In this document: piece after piece, positions 37,183 through 49,790 of the stretch | Layout of the letters: each line of letters starts with the position of its first letter | Numbering within the stretch: the first letter of the stretch is position 1 | Origin: Tragulus kanchil | Lineage: Eukaryota > Chordata > Mammalia > Artiodactyla > Tragulidae | Reading direction: 5' to 3' | DNA length: 64,000 bases | Assembly (NCBI GenBank): GCA_022376925.1 | Contig: JAIOJX010000004.1 | Coordinates: 121,669,123-121,733,122, forward strand | Program-made: the position numbers and the translations under genes | Notes under the pieces: model-generated | What the model saw: only the letters and a program-made list of their open reading frames with translations | What the model was told of the DNA's origin: nothing | The model's database searches: none

Positions 37183-39149
37183 ATTTGAATCCAGTTAGGC
37201 CCATGTTATTGGGTATGGCCCATAATCTCAGAGATATACAGTGTAAATGTGGTAAGTGACGGAGATCCACAGGTCTTTAGGTAGTCAAGTATAATAGATC
37301 TATCTGAGTCACTGAACAATTCATGGGAAAGAGACAGATTCAGTTTATAGAGGATAGGGTTTGTGTATCATCTTATGCGAATCATGATATGTTTCAGCAC
37401 ATCGATTAACACTATCAAAGTATATATAGCATTATAATCTGTTTTGTGTTAAAATGTTTAGAAAAAAGAAGACGTGGCTGATTCTGAATTCATAAGTCTC
37501 TAACATTTATTGAACTGTTTCTATGTTTCACAACACGTTTTTTGAAAAGTGCATTCCTCATCTGGCAGAGTATCACTCCTACTCAAGCAGAACCCTTGTG
37601 TCTACTCAGTGTCCCCCACAAAGCGCAGTCGGTGGCTCAGGCACACATTGGGCTCTTTCCCCTTCTCCATGCCTCTCATTACTCATTCACTTTTTTCTCC
37701 CTAAAATGTTTCCCTCAGCTTTTCAGTTCCCACCTATTAAAATCCTACCCACTAAAAGATTCACCTCAAATACCAACCAACTTATTCAGGATGACTTCTT
37801 TACCATTAAAACTGTGGGAACACATCTTATTTCTATGTTGTGCTGTGCTGTGCATAGTCACTCAGTCGTGTCTGACTCTTTGCGACCCCATGGACTGTAG
37901 CTTGCTAGGCTCCTCTGTCCAGGGGATTCTCCCGGCAAGAATACTGGAGTGTGTTGCCGTGCCCTTTTCCAAGGGGATCTTAATTACCCACAATATTTTC
38001 AAATTTATGACTTACTGATATATGGTGTATTCAAAATTTTATTTTCATTTTATTTAGATAATTCATCTCAAGATTTTGTGAAGATTACTGTCAAAGAAAA
38101 AGAAATGTCTTTAATGAATATTCAGTTTTTCTATCCTCTGCCAGTATTGGACTAACCACCGATGGTTTATTTGTTCACTCAATAAATACATACTTTTAAA
38201 AAAAATCACTATGATTACTCTGGTACTTTGAGAAAGATAGACAATTAAGGAGATAGACCCAGAGTGACTCTAAACTGAATACCATATTTGAATCCAGTTA
38301 GGCCCATGTTATTGGGTATGGCCCATAATCTCAGAGATATACAGTGTAAATGTGGTAAGTGACGGAGATCCACAGGTCTTTAGGTAGTCAAGTATAATAG
38401 ATCTATCTGAGTCACTGAACAATTCATGGGAAAGAGACAGATTCAGTTTATAGAGGATAGGGTTTGTGTATCATCTTATGCGAATCATGATATGTTTCAG
38501 CACATCGATTAACACTATCAAAGTATATATAGCATTATAATCTGTTTTGTGTTAAAATGTTTAGAAAAAAGAAGACGTGGCTGATTCTGAATTCATAAGT
38601 CTCTAACATTTATTGAACTGTTTCTATGTTTCACAACACGTTTTTTGAAAAGTGCATTCCTCATCTGGCAGAGTATCACTCCTACTCAAGCAGAACCCTT
38701 GTGTCTACTCAGTGTCCCCACAAAGCGCAGTCGGTGGCTCAGGCACACATTGGGCTCTTTCCCCTTCTCCATGCCTCTCATTACTCATTCACTTTTTTCT
38801 CCCTAAAATGTTTCCCTCAGCTTTTCAGTTCCCACCTATTAAAATCCTACCCACTAAAAGATTCACCTCAAATACCAACCAACTTATTCAGGATGACTTC
38901 TTTACCATTAAAACTGTGGGAACACATCTTATTTCTATGTTGTGCTGTGCTGTGCATAGTCACTCAGTCGTGTCTGACTCTTTGCGACCCCATGGACTGT
39001 AGCTTGCTAGGCTCCTCTGTCCAGGGGATTCTCCCGGCAAGAATACTGGAGTGTGTTGCCGTGCCCTTTTCCAAGGGGATCTTAATTACCCACAATATTT
39101 TCAAATTTATGACTTACTGATATATGGTGTATTCAAAATTTTATTTTCA
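36933..39149 (+). repeat. Tandem duplication 13 (offset 1103)
   Basis: 36933-38046 is repeated at 38037-39149. The junction lies in shared microhomology TTTTATTTTCA. A C-homopolymer differs (GTGTCCCCCAC versus GTGTCCCCAC). Both copies include a Bov-A/Bov-tA fragment. Confidence 0.93.
37843..37978 (-). mobile_element. Bov-tA/Bov-A fragment (copies at 38946 and about 40116)
   Basis: AGTCACTCAGTCGTGTCTGA, TTTGCGACCCCATGGACTGT and GATTCTCCCGGCAAGAATAC are reversed Bov-A. One insertion is present three times through duplications 13 and 14. Confidence 0.87.
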
Positions 39150-41253
39150 GGACTCAAAAGGACTTAAATCATCCAGGTCTTCCTCTTAGTTTTTTGAAAC
39201 ACACAGAATCTTTTCAAGCTAGCCTTACGTGATTACAGACTAAGAAAAACGGTTAATTGATTGATGAATTCTTTGAATATTGTGTTCCTATTTTGTGTAA
39301 AGCAGAAAGGAGCCCAAGGGTTTCTGAGCATAAGTATGACCTACCATGTTCATTGCACTCTCATAAATAGTCAAGGATTTGCCTATATTTATTTCACCAA
39401 AACATTTTTTGCTTTTGCCAACTCAGTCTGTTAACATAGCTTAATGCCACTACTACTTGTTCACATTCAAAAATCTTCAGTTCTTTGCTGAAATCAACCT
39501 TGTTCATTCTAACAGCTTCCAATTACAGAAGCATACATAGGAAACACCTTATAATTTACTGATAGTACTTACTTGCCTTTTTGGCAGGCAAAACAAACAG
39601 CAGCCTAAATGTTTTGCTCCATATTCCTATAACTGCCTTGTTCTATATCCTCTGCTTGTGACATAAATAAAGTAGATTAGATTTCCTTCTCTGAGACTCA
39701 GACATCATCCTCCATGGCATGCTAAATCCTTGGAAGGAAAAGCACATTAAGTTGTTAAATACTGTTATCTTGATGAGTCATTTTGTCAGTTGGTTTTCCA
39801 GCAAAATTCCCTTGTGTAAACAGGAAACAAGAGGGAGATGTGATGGAGAGGCAACATAGAGACAGAAAAAACAGTCTGAAGGTGAGAGATGTAGGTATTG
39901 GGTCCTTCATAACTGACCTATGTTCATTTTATCACCCGGTGGGTGGGTTATAAAATCTCAGTACCGTCCATTTTTTCATCTGTAATTGAGAACCACTATA
40001 CCTCCTTGGACAATTATTGTGAAAATTAAAGAAATAAAGTGGAAGAAAGTACTTTTTTAACATGTGCAGAGTAAATGTATGTATTTTTGGGAACACATCT
40101 TATTTCTATGTTGTGCTGCTGCATAGTCACTCAGTCGTGTCTGACTCTTTGCGACCCCATGGACTGTAGCTTGCTAGGCTCCTCTGTCCAGGGGATTCTC
40201 CCGGCAAGAATACTGGAGTGTGTTGCCGTGCCCTTTTCCAAGGGGATCTTAATTACCCACAATATTTTCAAATTTATGACTTACTGATATATGGTGTATT
40301 CAAAATTTTATTTTCAGGACTCAAAAGGACTTAAATCATCCAGGTCTTCCTCTTAGTTTTTTGAAACACACAGAATCTTTTCAAGCTAGCCTTACGTGAT
40401 TACAGACTAAGAAAAACGGTTAATTGATTGATGAATTCTTTGAATATTGTGTTCCTATTTTGTGTAAAGCAGAAAGGAGCCCAAGGGTTTCTGAGCATAA
40501 GTATGACCTACCATGTTCATTGCACTCTCATAAATAGTCAAGGATTTGCCTATATTTATTTCACCAAAACATTTTTTGCTTTTGCCAACTCAGTCTGTTA
40601 ACATAGCTTAATGCCACTACTACTTGTTCACATTCAAAAATCTTCAGTTCTTTGCTGAAATCAACCTTGTTCATTCTAACAGCTTCCAATTACAGAAGCA
40701 TACATAGGAAACACCTTATAATTTACTGATAGTACTTACTTGCCTTTTTGGCAGGCAAAACAAACAGCAGCCTAAATGTTTTGCTCCATATTCCTATAAC
40801 TGCCTTGTTCTATATCCTCTGCTTGTGACATAAATAAAGTAGATTAGATTTCCTTCTCTGAGACTCAGACATCATCCTCCATGGCATGCTAAATCCTTGG
40901 AAGGAAAAGCACATTAAGTTGTTAAATACTGTTATCTTGATGAGTCATTTTGTCAGTTGGTTTTCCAGCAAAATTCCCTTGTGTAAACAGGAAACAAGAG
41001 GGAGATGTGATGGAGAGGCAACATAGAGACAGAAAAAACAGTCTGAAGGTGAGAGATGTAGGTATTGGGTCCTTCATAACTGACCTATGTTCATTTTATC
41101 ACCCGGTGGGTGGGTTATAAAATCTCAGTACCGTCCATTTTTTCATCTGTAATTGAGAACCACTATACCTCCTTGGACAATTATTGTGAAAATTAAAGAA
41201 ATAAAGTGGAAGAAAGTACTTTTTTAACATGTGCAGAGTAAATGTATGTATTT
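38917..41253 (+). repeat. Tandem duplication 14 (offset 1167-1171)
   Basis: 38917-40086 is repeated at 40088-41253. At the start of the second copy the short GTGCT repeat is contracted (GTGCTGCTGCATAG versus GTGCTGTGCTGTGCATAG). The Bov-A fragment is therefore present three times across duplications 13 and 14. Confidence 0.93.
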
Positions 41254-43222
41254 GTACCTTGAGGATAACTACCAGCAATAAGGAAAAGAGATACTTCATA
41301 GATACTGATTTAATCTAATGGAAAACACTGATTTTCCTATAATGGAAAAGAATCTAAAAAACACACACATAAATGTGTAGCCATTCCCTCTTCAGGAGAT
41401 CTTCCCTAACCCAGGTCTCCTGCATTGAAAGCACATTCTTTACCATCTGAGCCACCACAGGAGCCAAAAATAACCTATAATAGAAAAGAATCTGAAAACA
41501 CACACATACACGCACACACACACATGTACATATATATTGTTGTTGTTCAGTCGTTAAGTCTTATCCGACTCTTTCTGAATGATTTTTCTATCTGAAAATA
41601 ACACAATATTGTAAGTCAATGACACTTCAATAAGACAAAACAAAAATATAGATATTGTCTCCCTCACTCTTTACAATCTTCCCTTGTTTGAGCCTGCCAA
41701 GAGAGATTTGTCTCACTCTATTCATGAGGAGATATGCTGTGTTAGGTCACAGGCTTCCCTATAGGATAGAAGAACAGAATGGTCTGTGGCATGGAGTCTG
41801 ACCCAAGTCTCTCTAGTGATGTCAGCTTTGCTGTGGGACATGAAAGCACTTCTATTAGCATGGCTTGTCAACCTGTGAAGGAAGGAAAGAAGGTGTCTGT
41901 GTCTGAAGAACAGGATAGTCTTTCCCTTTGGAAAGAATATAAGCACACAATATGTTGACCACATTTAGGATGGTGTTTCTAGTGATAGGATAAATGCTAA
42001 CATATATCAACTCGAAGATTTTATGGCCTAATCTTGTGGGGATGTGTATGTTCTACTTAGGATTTACATAACTAGTTGAAGAAGTTTCAAATTATATTAT
42101 ATTAATGTTTGAAACTTGCCTCTCATAATAATTAAGAAGGCATTTTAAAATCTGACCGTCCATGTTTTCATTTTATCACCCGGTGGGTGGGTTATAAAAT
42201 CTCAGTACCGTCCATTTTTTCATCTGTAATTGAGAACCACTATACCTCCTTGGACAATTATTGTGAAAATTAAAGAAATAAAGTGGAAGAAAGTACTTTT
42301 TTAACATGTGCAGAGTAAATGTATGTATTTGTACCTTGAGGATAACTACCAGCAATAAGGAAAAGAGATACTTCATAGATACTGATTTAATCTAATGGAA
42401 AACACTGATTTTCCTATAATGGAAAAGAATCTAAAAAACACACACATAAATGTGTAGCCATTCCCTCTTCAGGAGATCTTCCCTAACCCAGGTCTCCTGC
42501 ATTGAAAGCACATTCTTTACCATCTGAGCCACCACAGGAGCCAAAAATAACCTATAATAGAAAAGAATCTGAAAACACACACATACACGCACACACACAC
42601 ATGTACATATATATTGTTGTTGTTCAGTCGTTAAGTCTTATCCGACTCTTTCTGAATGATTTTTCTATCTGAAAATAACACAATATTGTAAGTCAATGAC
42701 ACTTCAATAAGACAAAACAAAAATATAGATATTGTCTCCCTCACTCTTTACAATCTTCCCTTGTTTGAGCCTGCCAAGAGAGATTTGTCTCACTCTATTC
42801 ATGAGGAGATATGCTGTGTTAGGTCACAGGCTTCCCTATAGGATAGAAGAACAGAATGGTCTGTGGCATGGAGTCTGACCCAAGTCTCTCTAGTGATGTC
42901 AGCTTTGCTGTGGGACATGAAAGCACTTCTATTAGCATGGCTTGTCAACCTGTGAAGGAAGGAAAGAAGGTGTCTGTGTCTGAAGAACAGGATAGTCTTT
43001 CCCTTTGGAAAGAATATAAGCACACAATATGTTGACCACATTTAGGATGGTGTTTCTAGTGATAGGATAAATGCTAACATATATCAACTCGAAGATTTTA
43101 TGGCCTAATCTTGTGGGGATGTGTATGTTCTACTTAGGATTTACATAACTAGTTGAAGAAGTTTCAAATTATATTATATTATAACTGTTTGAAACTTGCC
43201 TCTCATAATAATTAAGAAGGCA
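41091..43222 (+). repeat. Tandem duplication 15 (offset 1077-1080)
   Basis: 41091-42142 is repeated at 42168-43222, with about 25 bp between the copies that include CCGTCCATG, resembling nearby GTACCGTCCATT. Near its end the first copy reads TATTAATGTTTG where the second reads TATTATAACTGTTTG. Confidence 0.93.
41380..41580 (-). mobile_element. Bov-tA relic split by a CA repeat (second copy 42457-42657)
   Basis: A reversed tRNA-like head (GAGATCTTCCCTAACCCAGG, ACCATCTGAGCCACC) lies left of a CA-rich tract. A short reversed Bov-A start (TTGTTGTTCAGTCGTTAAGT) lies right of it. These could be two separate fragments. Confidence 0.65.
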
Positions 43223-45078
43223 CTGAGCTCTAGGCAATTTCTAATTATTTTTATGTGTTCTCATTTAATCCTCATAAGACTAGAAGGGAGGAACTAAATA
43301 CTGCTCATTTTGCAGATGGAATTGAGACATAGGCAGTTCGATGACTTTTCCTATGGTCATTCACCAAGAAGTCCAAAACCAGGATTAAAGTGCAGTCTGG
43401 ATTTGGAGCCTTTTGTAGTCACAGTGCTGCTTCTCTGCCCTGAGACAGCTTTCCCAGGAGTTCAAAAATAAGAAGCAGGTTCAGGACCTCAGGTCTCCCT
43501 ACCTAAACGAGGTGGGCATTTTAAATAGATAGTTTACCTACCAACTTTTCAGAGAAAATTAGATACACCAACCAAAATGTGTGTATTAGCAGACAAGGTC
43601 TCTATCAGTTCCCAAGTCCCTTAGCTTTTCATTCTTTCTAGGGAAAAATAAACTAAAACTTTTAAAAATACTGGTGGATTTTCTCCCAACCCAGACTACT
43701 GTTTCTACTTTTAAAGACAATGTGTACACTGGGATTAGTCTCTCTGTTTTTTAGAATGTGAACACATTTTCCAAAAATAAATTTATCAGTTAAATGTAGC
43801 CAAGAGATTTAGTTTATCTAAGATTCCTACAAAGAAGAAATAGTTTACCACTGTTTTTACAGATTGAAGCAAATCTGACATGTTATTGACATATGCTATA
43901 GATTTAATTTAATACCACAGTACAGATGTGTTCTCTGATAATTTTTTTTGAAATTTAGGCTAAGATGAAAGGTAGAGTTGTTTTCAATATTATTGCTGTG
44001 GGACATGAAAGCACTTCTATTAGCATGGCTTGTCAACCTGTGAAGGAAGGAAAGAAGGTGTCTGTGTCTGAAGAACAGGATAGTCTTTCCCTTTGGAAAG
44101 AATATAAGCACACAATATGTTGACCACATTTAGGATGGTGTTTCTAGTGATAGGATAAATGCTAACATATATCAACTCGAAGATTTTATGGCCTAATCTT
44201 GTGGGGATGTGTATGTTCTACTTAGGATTTACATAACTAGTTGAAGAAGTTTCAAATTATATTATATTATAACTGTTTGAAACTTGCCTCTCATAATAAT
44301 TAAGAAGGCACTGAGCTCTAGGCAATTTCTAATTATTTTTATGTGTTCTCATTTAATCCTCATAAGACTAGAAGGGAGGAACTAAATACTGCTCATTTTG
44401 CAGATGGAATTGATACATAGGCAGTTCGATGACTTTTCCTATGGTCATTCACCAAGAAGTCCAAAACCAGGATTAAAGTGCAGTCTGGATTTGGAGCCTT
44501 TTGTAGTCACAGTGCTGCTTCTCTGCCCTGAGACAGCTTTCCCAGGAGTTCAAAAATAAGAAGCAGGTTCAGGACCTCAGGTCTCCCTACCTAAACGAGG
44601 TGGGCATTTTAAATAGATAGTTTACCTACCAACTTTTCAGAGAAAATTAGATACACCAACCAAAATGTGTGTATTAGCAGACAAGGTCTCTATCAGTTCC
44701 CAAGTCCCTTAGCTTTTCATTCTTTCTAGGGAAAAATAAACTAAAACTTTTAAAAATACTGGTGGATTTTCTCCCAACCCAGACTACTGTTTCTACTTTT
44801 AAAGACAATGTGTACACTGGGATTAGTCTCTCTGTTTTTTAGAATGTGAACACATTTTCCAAAAATAAATTTATCAGTTAAATGTAGCCAAGAGATTTAG
44901 TTTATCTAAGATTCCTACAAAGAAGAAATAGTTTACCACTGTTTTTACAGATTGAAGCAAATCTGACATGTTATTGACATATGCTATAGATTTAATTTAA
45001 TACCACAGTACAGATGTGTTCTCTGATAATTTTTTGTGAAATTTAGGCTAAGATGAGTAGAGTTGTTTCAATATTTAT
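42905..45078 (+). repeat. Tandem duplication 16 (offset 1088)
   Basis: 42905-43991 is repeated at 43993-45078. One internal base differs (G at 43326, T at 44414). Indels cluster at the end (TTTTTTTTGAAAT versus TTTTTTGTGAAAT; GATGAAAGGTAG versus GATGAGTAG). Both copies carry a MIR relic. The second copy ends about 280 bp before exon 2. Confidence 0.93.
43222..43420 (+). repeat. MIR relic (second copy 44310-44508)
   Basis: CATTTAATCCTCATAAGACT, CATTTTGCAGATGGAATTGA and CCAGGATTAAAG match MIR consensus parts in order. Confidence 0.7.
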
Positions 45079-45300
45079 AGGGTTGAAAATGCAGAGTTAG
45101 CAAAGGAAGTATTTTAATTAAAACAACATTTTCCCCTATATGCTCAGAGTAAAAATGCAGGGGAATTCATTTAGAGGCTATTTTCATATAGTTGCTGTGT
45201 TTTTAGGCACAGCAGAAAAAGTGAGGTTTTTTTCCCCTGATCTTTTGATTTTGGAATCATCAAAAATAAACAATAGCTTCTTCTGACTTTTCTTTCTTTC

Positions 45301-45535
<235 letters not shown>

Positions 45536-45847
45536 TAAATAGCTTTGTTATCATTTTATTGCTGGTAAATAAAACCACAGAGGGCTGGTCACCAAGATTT
45601 TCAAGGGCTGGGTATGGTAGCTTTTCCAACACTATAATCTCCTCTGTTGTTCACCCATTAGTCTACCGCACAGGCTGATGCTGGCATTCATCGGTCAATG
45701 TTTTGAATGCTAATATTCTGAATGTTCTGAACTAACCAGTCAGACTCTCACAGAAGCATTTGGTCAGAATGCCATGGTTGCTGCAGAAAACTTGGAGAAG
45801 AATCACTGAAAACAAAGATCTTGGATTAAGCAGAAAACCACATACTC

Positions 45848-45866
45848 TGTGTGTGTGTGTGTGTGT
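45848..45866. repeat. GT microsatellite (second copy near 46955-46975)
   Basis: A GT run in intron 2, within duplication 17. The second copy is longer by one GT unit. Confidence 0.9.
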
Positions 45867-46232
45867 TATAGTGGAAGAGAAAGCAGGTACGGGTGTTTTG
45901 TATTCTGTTAAAATCTGAAATGAGGAGACACAGCAAGAAATGCATCATTTTCTGTGCTTTTCAATCAACTCCAGACTTTTATTTACCCAAACGATCATCA
46001 TTAATTCAGTAACAGAGCTGGTACCCAGCCAGTGCCTTGAGTACCTACACCCCTGTGTCCCATAGCAAGCATCAGGAAAGATCGCTTTAAAATCTGTAAA
46101 TAAACATACTTTGATGATTATTATAAGAATGATTGCTGTGCCTGTCTAGGGCCAGCTCTCAAACCTGAGTGTCAGAATCACTCGGTGGATTTGTTAAAAC
46201 ACACTCCCAGATTTTCTGATTCAGTTAAGTCT

Positions 46233-46239
<7 letters not shown>

Positions 46240-46264
<25 letters not shown>
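46240..46264. repeat. (TTTA)n short tandem repeat (second copy near 47347-47371)
   Basis: Consecutive ATTT units ending TTTTTTAG, inside duplication 17. Confidence 0.8.
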
Positions 46265-46417
46265 GTTTATACATTTCCTATGAGCTCCGAGGTTTTCCTT
46301 GCATTCCTGGTTCAGTACCCACAGCTCGAGACTTAATTGGAAATAGGTTCCACCATTGGTCTGCATATACAATAGCCTTGTATATCATTCCTATATACTT
46401 ATACTTGTATGGAAGAG

Positions 46418-46625
46418 GGGGCTTCCCTTTACAAGCTCAGCTTGTAAAGAATCTGCCTGCTAATGCAGCAGACCCCAGTTTGATTACTGGGTAGGGAAGA
46501 TCCTCTGTAGAAGAGACAGGCTACCCAGTCCAGTATTCTTGCCTGGAGGATTCCATGGACAGAGGTACCCAGCAGGCTACAGTCCATGGGGTCACAAAGA
46601 GTCAGACATGACTTAGCAACTTTCA
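46418..46625 (+). mobile_element. Bov-tA SINE (copies at 47526-47733 and 48688-48884)
   Basis: GGGGCTTCCC head, CTGCCTGCTAATGCAGCAGA, then GAGGATTCCATGGACAGAGG and GGTCACAAAGAGTCAGACAT. It appears three times through duplications 17 and 18; the third copy has deletions near a junction. Confidence 0.9.
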
Positions 46626-47340
46626 ATATAATTGGGGACTATAACTGGGGAGTCAGGCATATTTTGGGTCAGTCCCTTTGACTGGAGTAAATAATCTTTT
46701 GGGGAAATTAGGGCTGGGTATGGTAGCTTTTCCAACACTATAATCTCCTCTGTTGTTCACCCATTAGTCTACCGCACAGGCTGATGCTGGCATTCATCGG
46801 TCAATGTTTTGAATGCTAATATTCTGAATGTTCTGAACTAACCAGTCAGACTCTCACAGAAGCATTTGGTCAGAATGCCATGGTTGCTGCAGAAAACTTG
46901 GAGAAGAATCACTGAAAACAAAGATCTTGGATTAAGCAGAAAACCACATACTCTGTGTGTGTGTGTGTGTGTGTTATAGTGGAAGAGAAAGCAGGTACGG
47001 GTGTTTTGTATTCTGTTAAAATCTGAAATGAGGAGACACAGCAAGAAATGCATCATTTTCTGTGCTTTTCAATCAACTCCAGACTTTTATTTACCCAAAC
47101 GATCATCATTAATTCAGTAACAGAGCTGGTACCCAGCCAGTGCCTTGAGTACCTACACCCCTGTGTCCCATAGCAAGCATCAGGAAAGATCGCTTTAAAA
47201 TCTGTAAATAAACATACTTTGATGATTATTATAAGAATGATTGCTGTGCCTGTCTAGGGCCAGCTCTCAAACCTGAGTGTCAGAATCACTCGGTGGATTT
47301 GTTAAAACACACTCCCAGATTTTCTGATTCAGTTAAGTCT

Positions 47341-47372
<32 letters not shown>

Positions 47373-47469
47373 GTTTATACATTTCCTATGAGCTCCGAGG
47401 TTTTCCTTGCATTCCTGGTTCAGTACCCACAGCTCGAGACTTAATTGGAAATAGGTTCCACCATTGGTC

Positions 47470-49790
47470 TGCATATACAATAGCCTTGTATATCATTCCT
47501 ATATACTTATACTTGTATGGAAGAGGGGGCTTCCCTTTACAAGCTCAGCTTGTAAAGAATCTGCCTGCTAATGCAGCAGACCCCAGTTTGATTACTGGGT
47601 AGGGAAGATCCTCTGTAGAAGAGACAGGCTACCCAGTCCAGTATTCTTGCCTGGAGGATTCCATGGACAGAGGTACCCAGCAGGCTACAGTCCATGGGGT
47701 CACAAAGAGTCAGACATGACTTAGCAACTTTCAATATAATTGGGGACTATAACTGGGGAGTCAGGCATATTTTGGGTCAGTCCCTTTGACTGGAGTAAAT
47801 TCTTTTTGGGTGAAGTGATCAGAATATTTTTAGTTATAGTTTTCCATTTGATGTAGCTCTAAAAGAATAACAGACCATTTTAAAAAGTGACTCCATTTGG
47901 AAGTTCACAGAATAACCATTTTAGAGACATTTTTTATTTTTCTTTTCAATAAACATGCAGGGGTCCCTTCCATCCTTAATCTTGTTGCTGTTCATTTGCT
48001 AAGTCGTGCCCAACTCTTTGCAACCCCATGGACTGTAGCACTCCAGGTGTCCCTGTCCTTCACTATCTCCCAGGGTTTGCTCAAATTCATGTACGCTGAA
48101 TTGGTGTTGCTATCCAACCATCTCATCCTCTGTCGCCTCTTCTCCCCCTATCTTCAATCTTTCCCAGCATCAGGCTGTTTTCCAAATGAGTCAGCTCTTT
48201 GCATCAGGTGACCAAAGTATTGGAGCTTCAACATCAGCATCAGTCCTTCAGTGAATATTCAGAGTTGATTTCCTTTAGGATTAACTGGTTTGATCTTCTT
48301 GCTGCCTCAGGGACTCTCAAGAGTCTTCTCCAGCACCACAGTCTGAAAGCATCAGTTCTTCAGTGCTCAGCCTTCTTTATGGTCCAACTCTCACCTCAAT
48401 ACATCAACTATATCAAAATTACTGAGTAAGAGGTCCAAGTATGTGTTCTTTCAAAAGATACTGATACATAATCAAAACCCAATACTTTAGGGCTTCCCTG
48501 GTGGTCCAGTGGGTAAGGACACCGCCTTGCAGTACAAGGTGCGGTTCGATCCTGGCCTGGGAAGATCCCACGTCCCGTGGAGCAGCTGGACAAAACCCTA
48601 TGGAGCGCATGTGACCTTTGCCCCACAGGTCCCTTTTGCATATACAATAGCCTTGTATATCATTCCTATATACTTATACTTGTATAAGGCTTCCCTTTAC
48701 AAGCTCAGCTTGTAAAGAATCTGCCTGCTAATGCAGCAGACCTTTGACTGGGTAGAAGATCCTCTGTAGAAGAGACAGGCTACCCAGTCCAGTATTCTTG
48801 CCTGGAGGATTCCATGGACAGAGGTACCCAGCAGGCTACAGTCCATGGGGTCACAAAGAGTCAGACATGACTTAGCAACTTTCAATATAATTGGGGACTA
48901 TAACTGGGGAGTCAGGCATATTTTGGGTCAGTCCCTTTGACTGGAGTAAATTCTTTTTGGGTGAAGTGATCAGAATATTTTTAGTTATAGTTTTCCATTT
49001 GATGTAGCTCTAAAAGAATAACAGACCATTTTAAAAAGTGACTCCATTTGGAAGTTCACAGAATAACCATTTTAGAGACATTTTTTATTTTTCTTTTCAA
49101 TAAACATGCAGGGGTCCCTTCCATCCTTAATCTTGTTGCTGTTCATTTGCTAAGTCGTGCCCAACTCTTTGCAACCCCATGGACTGTAGCACTCCAGGTG
49201 TCCCTGTCCTTCACTATCTCCCAGGGTTTGCTCAAATTCATGTACGCTGAATTGGTGTTGCTATCCAACCATCTCATCCTCTGTCGCCCTCTTCTCCCCC
49301 TATCTTCAATCTTTCCCAGCATCAGGCTGTTTTCCAAATGAGTCAGCTCTTTGCATCAGGTGACCAAAGTATTGGAGCTTCAACATCAGCATCAGTCCTT
49401 CAGTGAATATTCAGAGTTGATTTCCTTTAGGATTAACTGGTTTGATCTTCTTGCTGCCTCAGGGACTCTCAAGAGTCTTCTCCAGCACCACAGTCTGAAA
49501 GCATCAGTTCTTCAGTGCTCAGCCTTCTTTATGGTCCAACTCTCACCTCAATACATCAACTATATCAAAATTACTGAGTAAGAGGTCCAAGTATGTGTTC
49601 TTTCAAAAGATACTGATACATAATCAAAACCCAATACTTTAGGGCTTCCCTGGTGGTCCAGTGGGTAAGGACACCGCCTTGCAGTACAAGGGGTGCCGGT
49701 TCGATCCCTGGCCTGGGAAGATCCCACGTCCCGTGGAGCAGCTGGACCAATGTGTCCAATTACCGAGCTGGAGCTATGGAGCGCATGTGC
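47470..49790 (+). repeat. Tandem duplication 18 (offset 1151-1167)
   Basis: 47470-48613 is repeated at 48637-49790. Indels are concentrated at both sides of the junction. The CHR-like SINE is badly shortened at the end of the first copy (48489-48613). The Bov-tA is shortened at the start of the second copy (TGTATAAGGCTTCCC versus TGTATGGAAGAGGGGGCTTC). The BovB fragment is present in both. Confidence 0.92.
47984..48425 (-). mobile_element. BovB (RTE LINE) 3' fragment (second copy 49136-49577)
   Basis: The fragment starts with the reversed Bov-A terminus (TTCATTTGCTAAGTCGTGCC) and continues into BovB-specific sequence such as CCAAATGAGTCAGCTC, CTCAAGAGTCTTCTCC and CAGTGCTCAGCCTTC. It is 5'-truncated, about 440 bp, with no reverse transcriptase domain. 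Confidence 0.87.

Larger units (their letters stand above)
45604..47808 (+). repeat. Tandem duplication 17 (offset 1106-1108)
   Basis: 45604-46700 is repeated at 46710-47808. A GT microsatellite inside is one repeat unit longer in the second copy. Both copies carry a Bov-tA SINE. The first copy becomes ragged at its end (TAAATAATCTTTTGGGG versus TAAATTCTTTTTGGG). Confidence 0.93.

Noticed and set aside
37523..38018. Open frames of 125-164 codons near 37.5 and 38.6 kb
   Set aside because: They pass through unique intron and into a Bov-A SINE in two frames; no known domain, and a one-base homopolymer difference between copies changes which frame is open.
47984..48425. Possible coding part of a BovB LINE
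   Set aside because: Only the 3' terminal region is present; no endonuclease or reverse transcriptase motif is seen.
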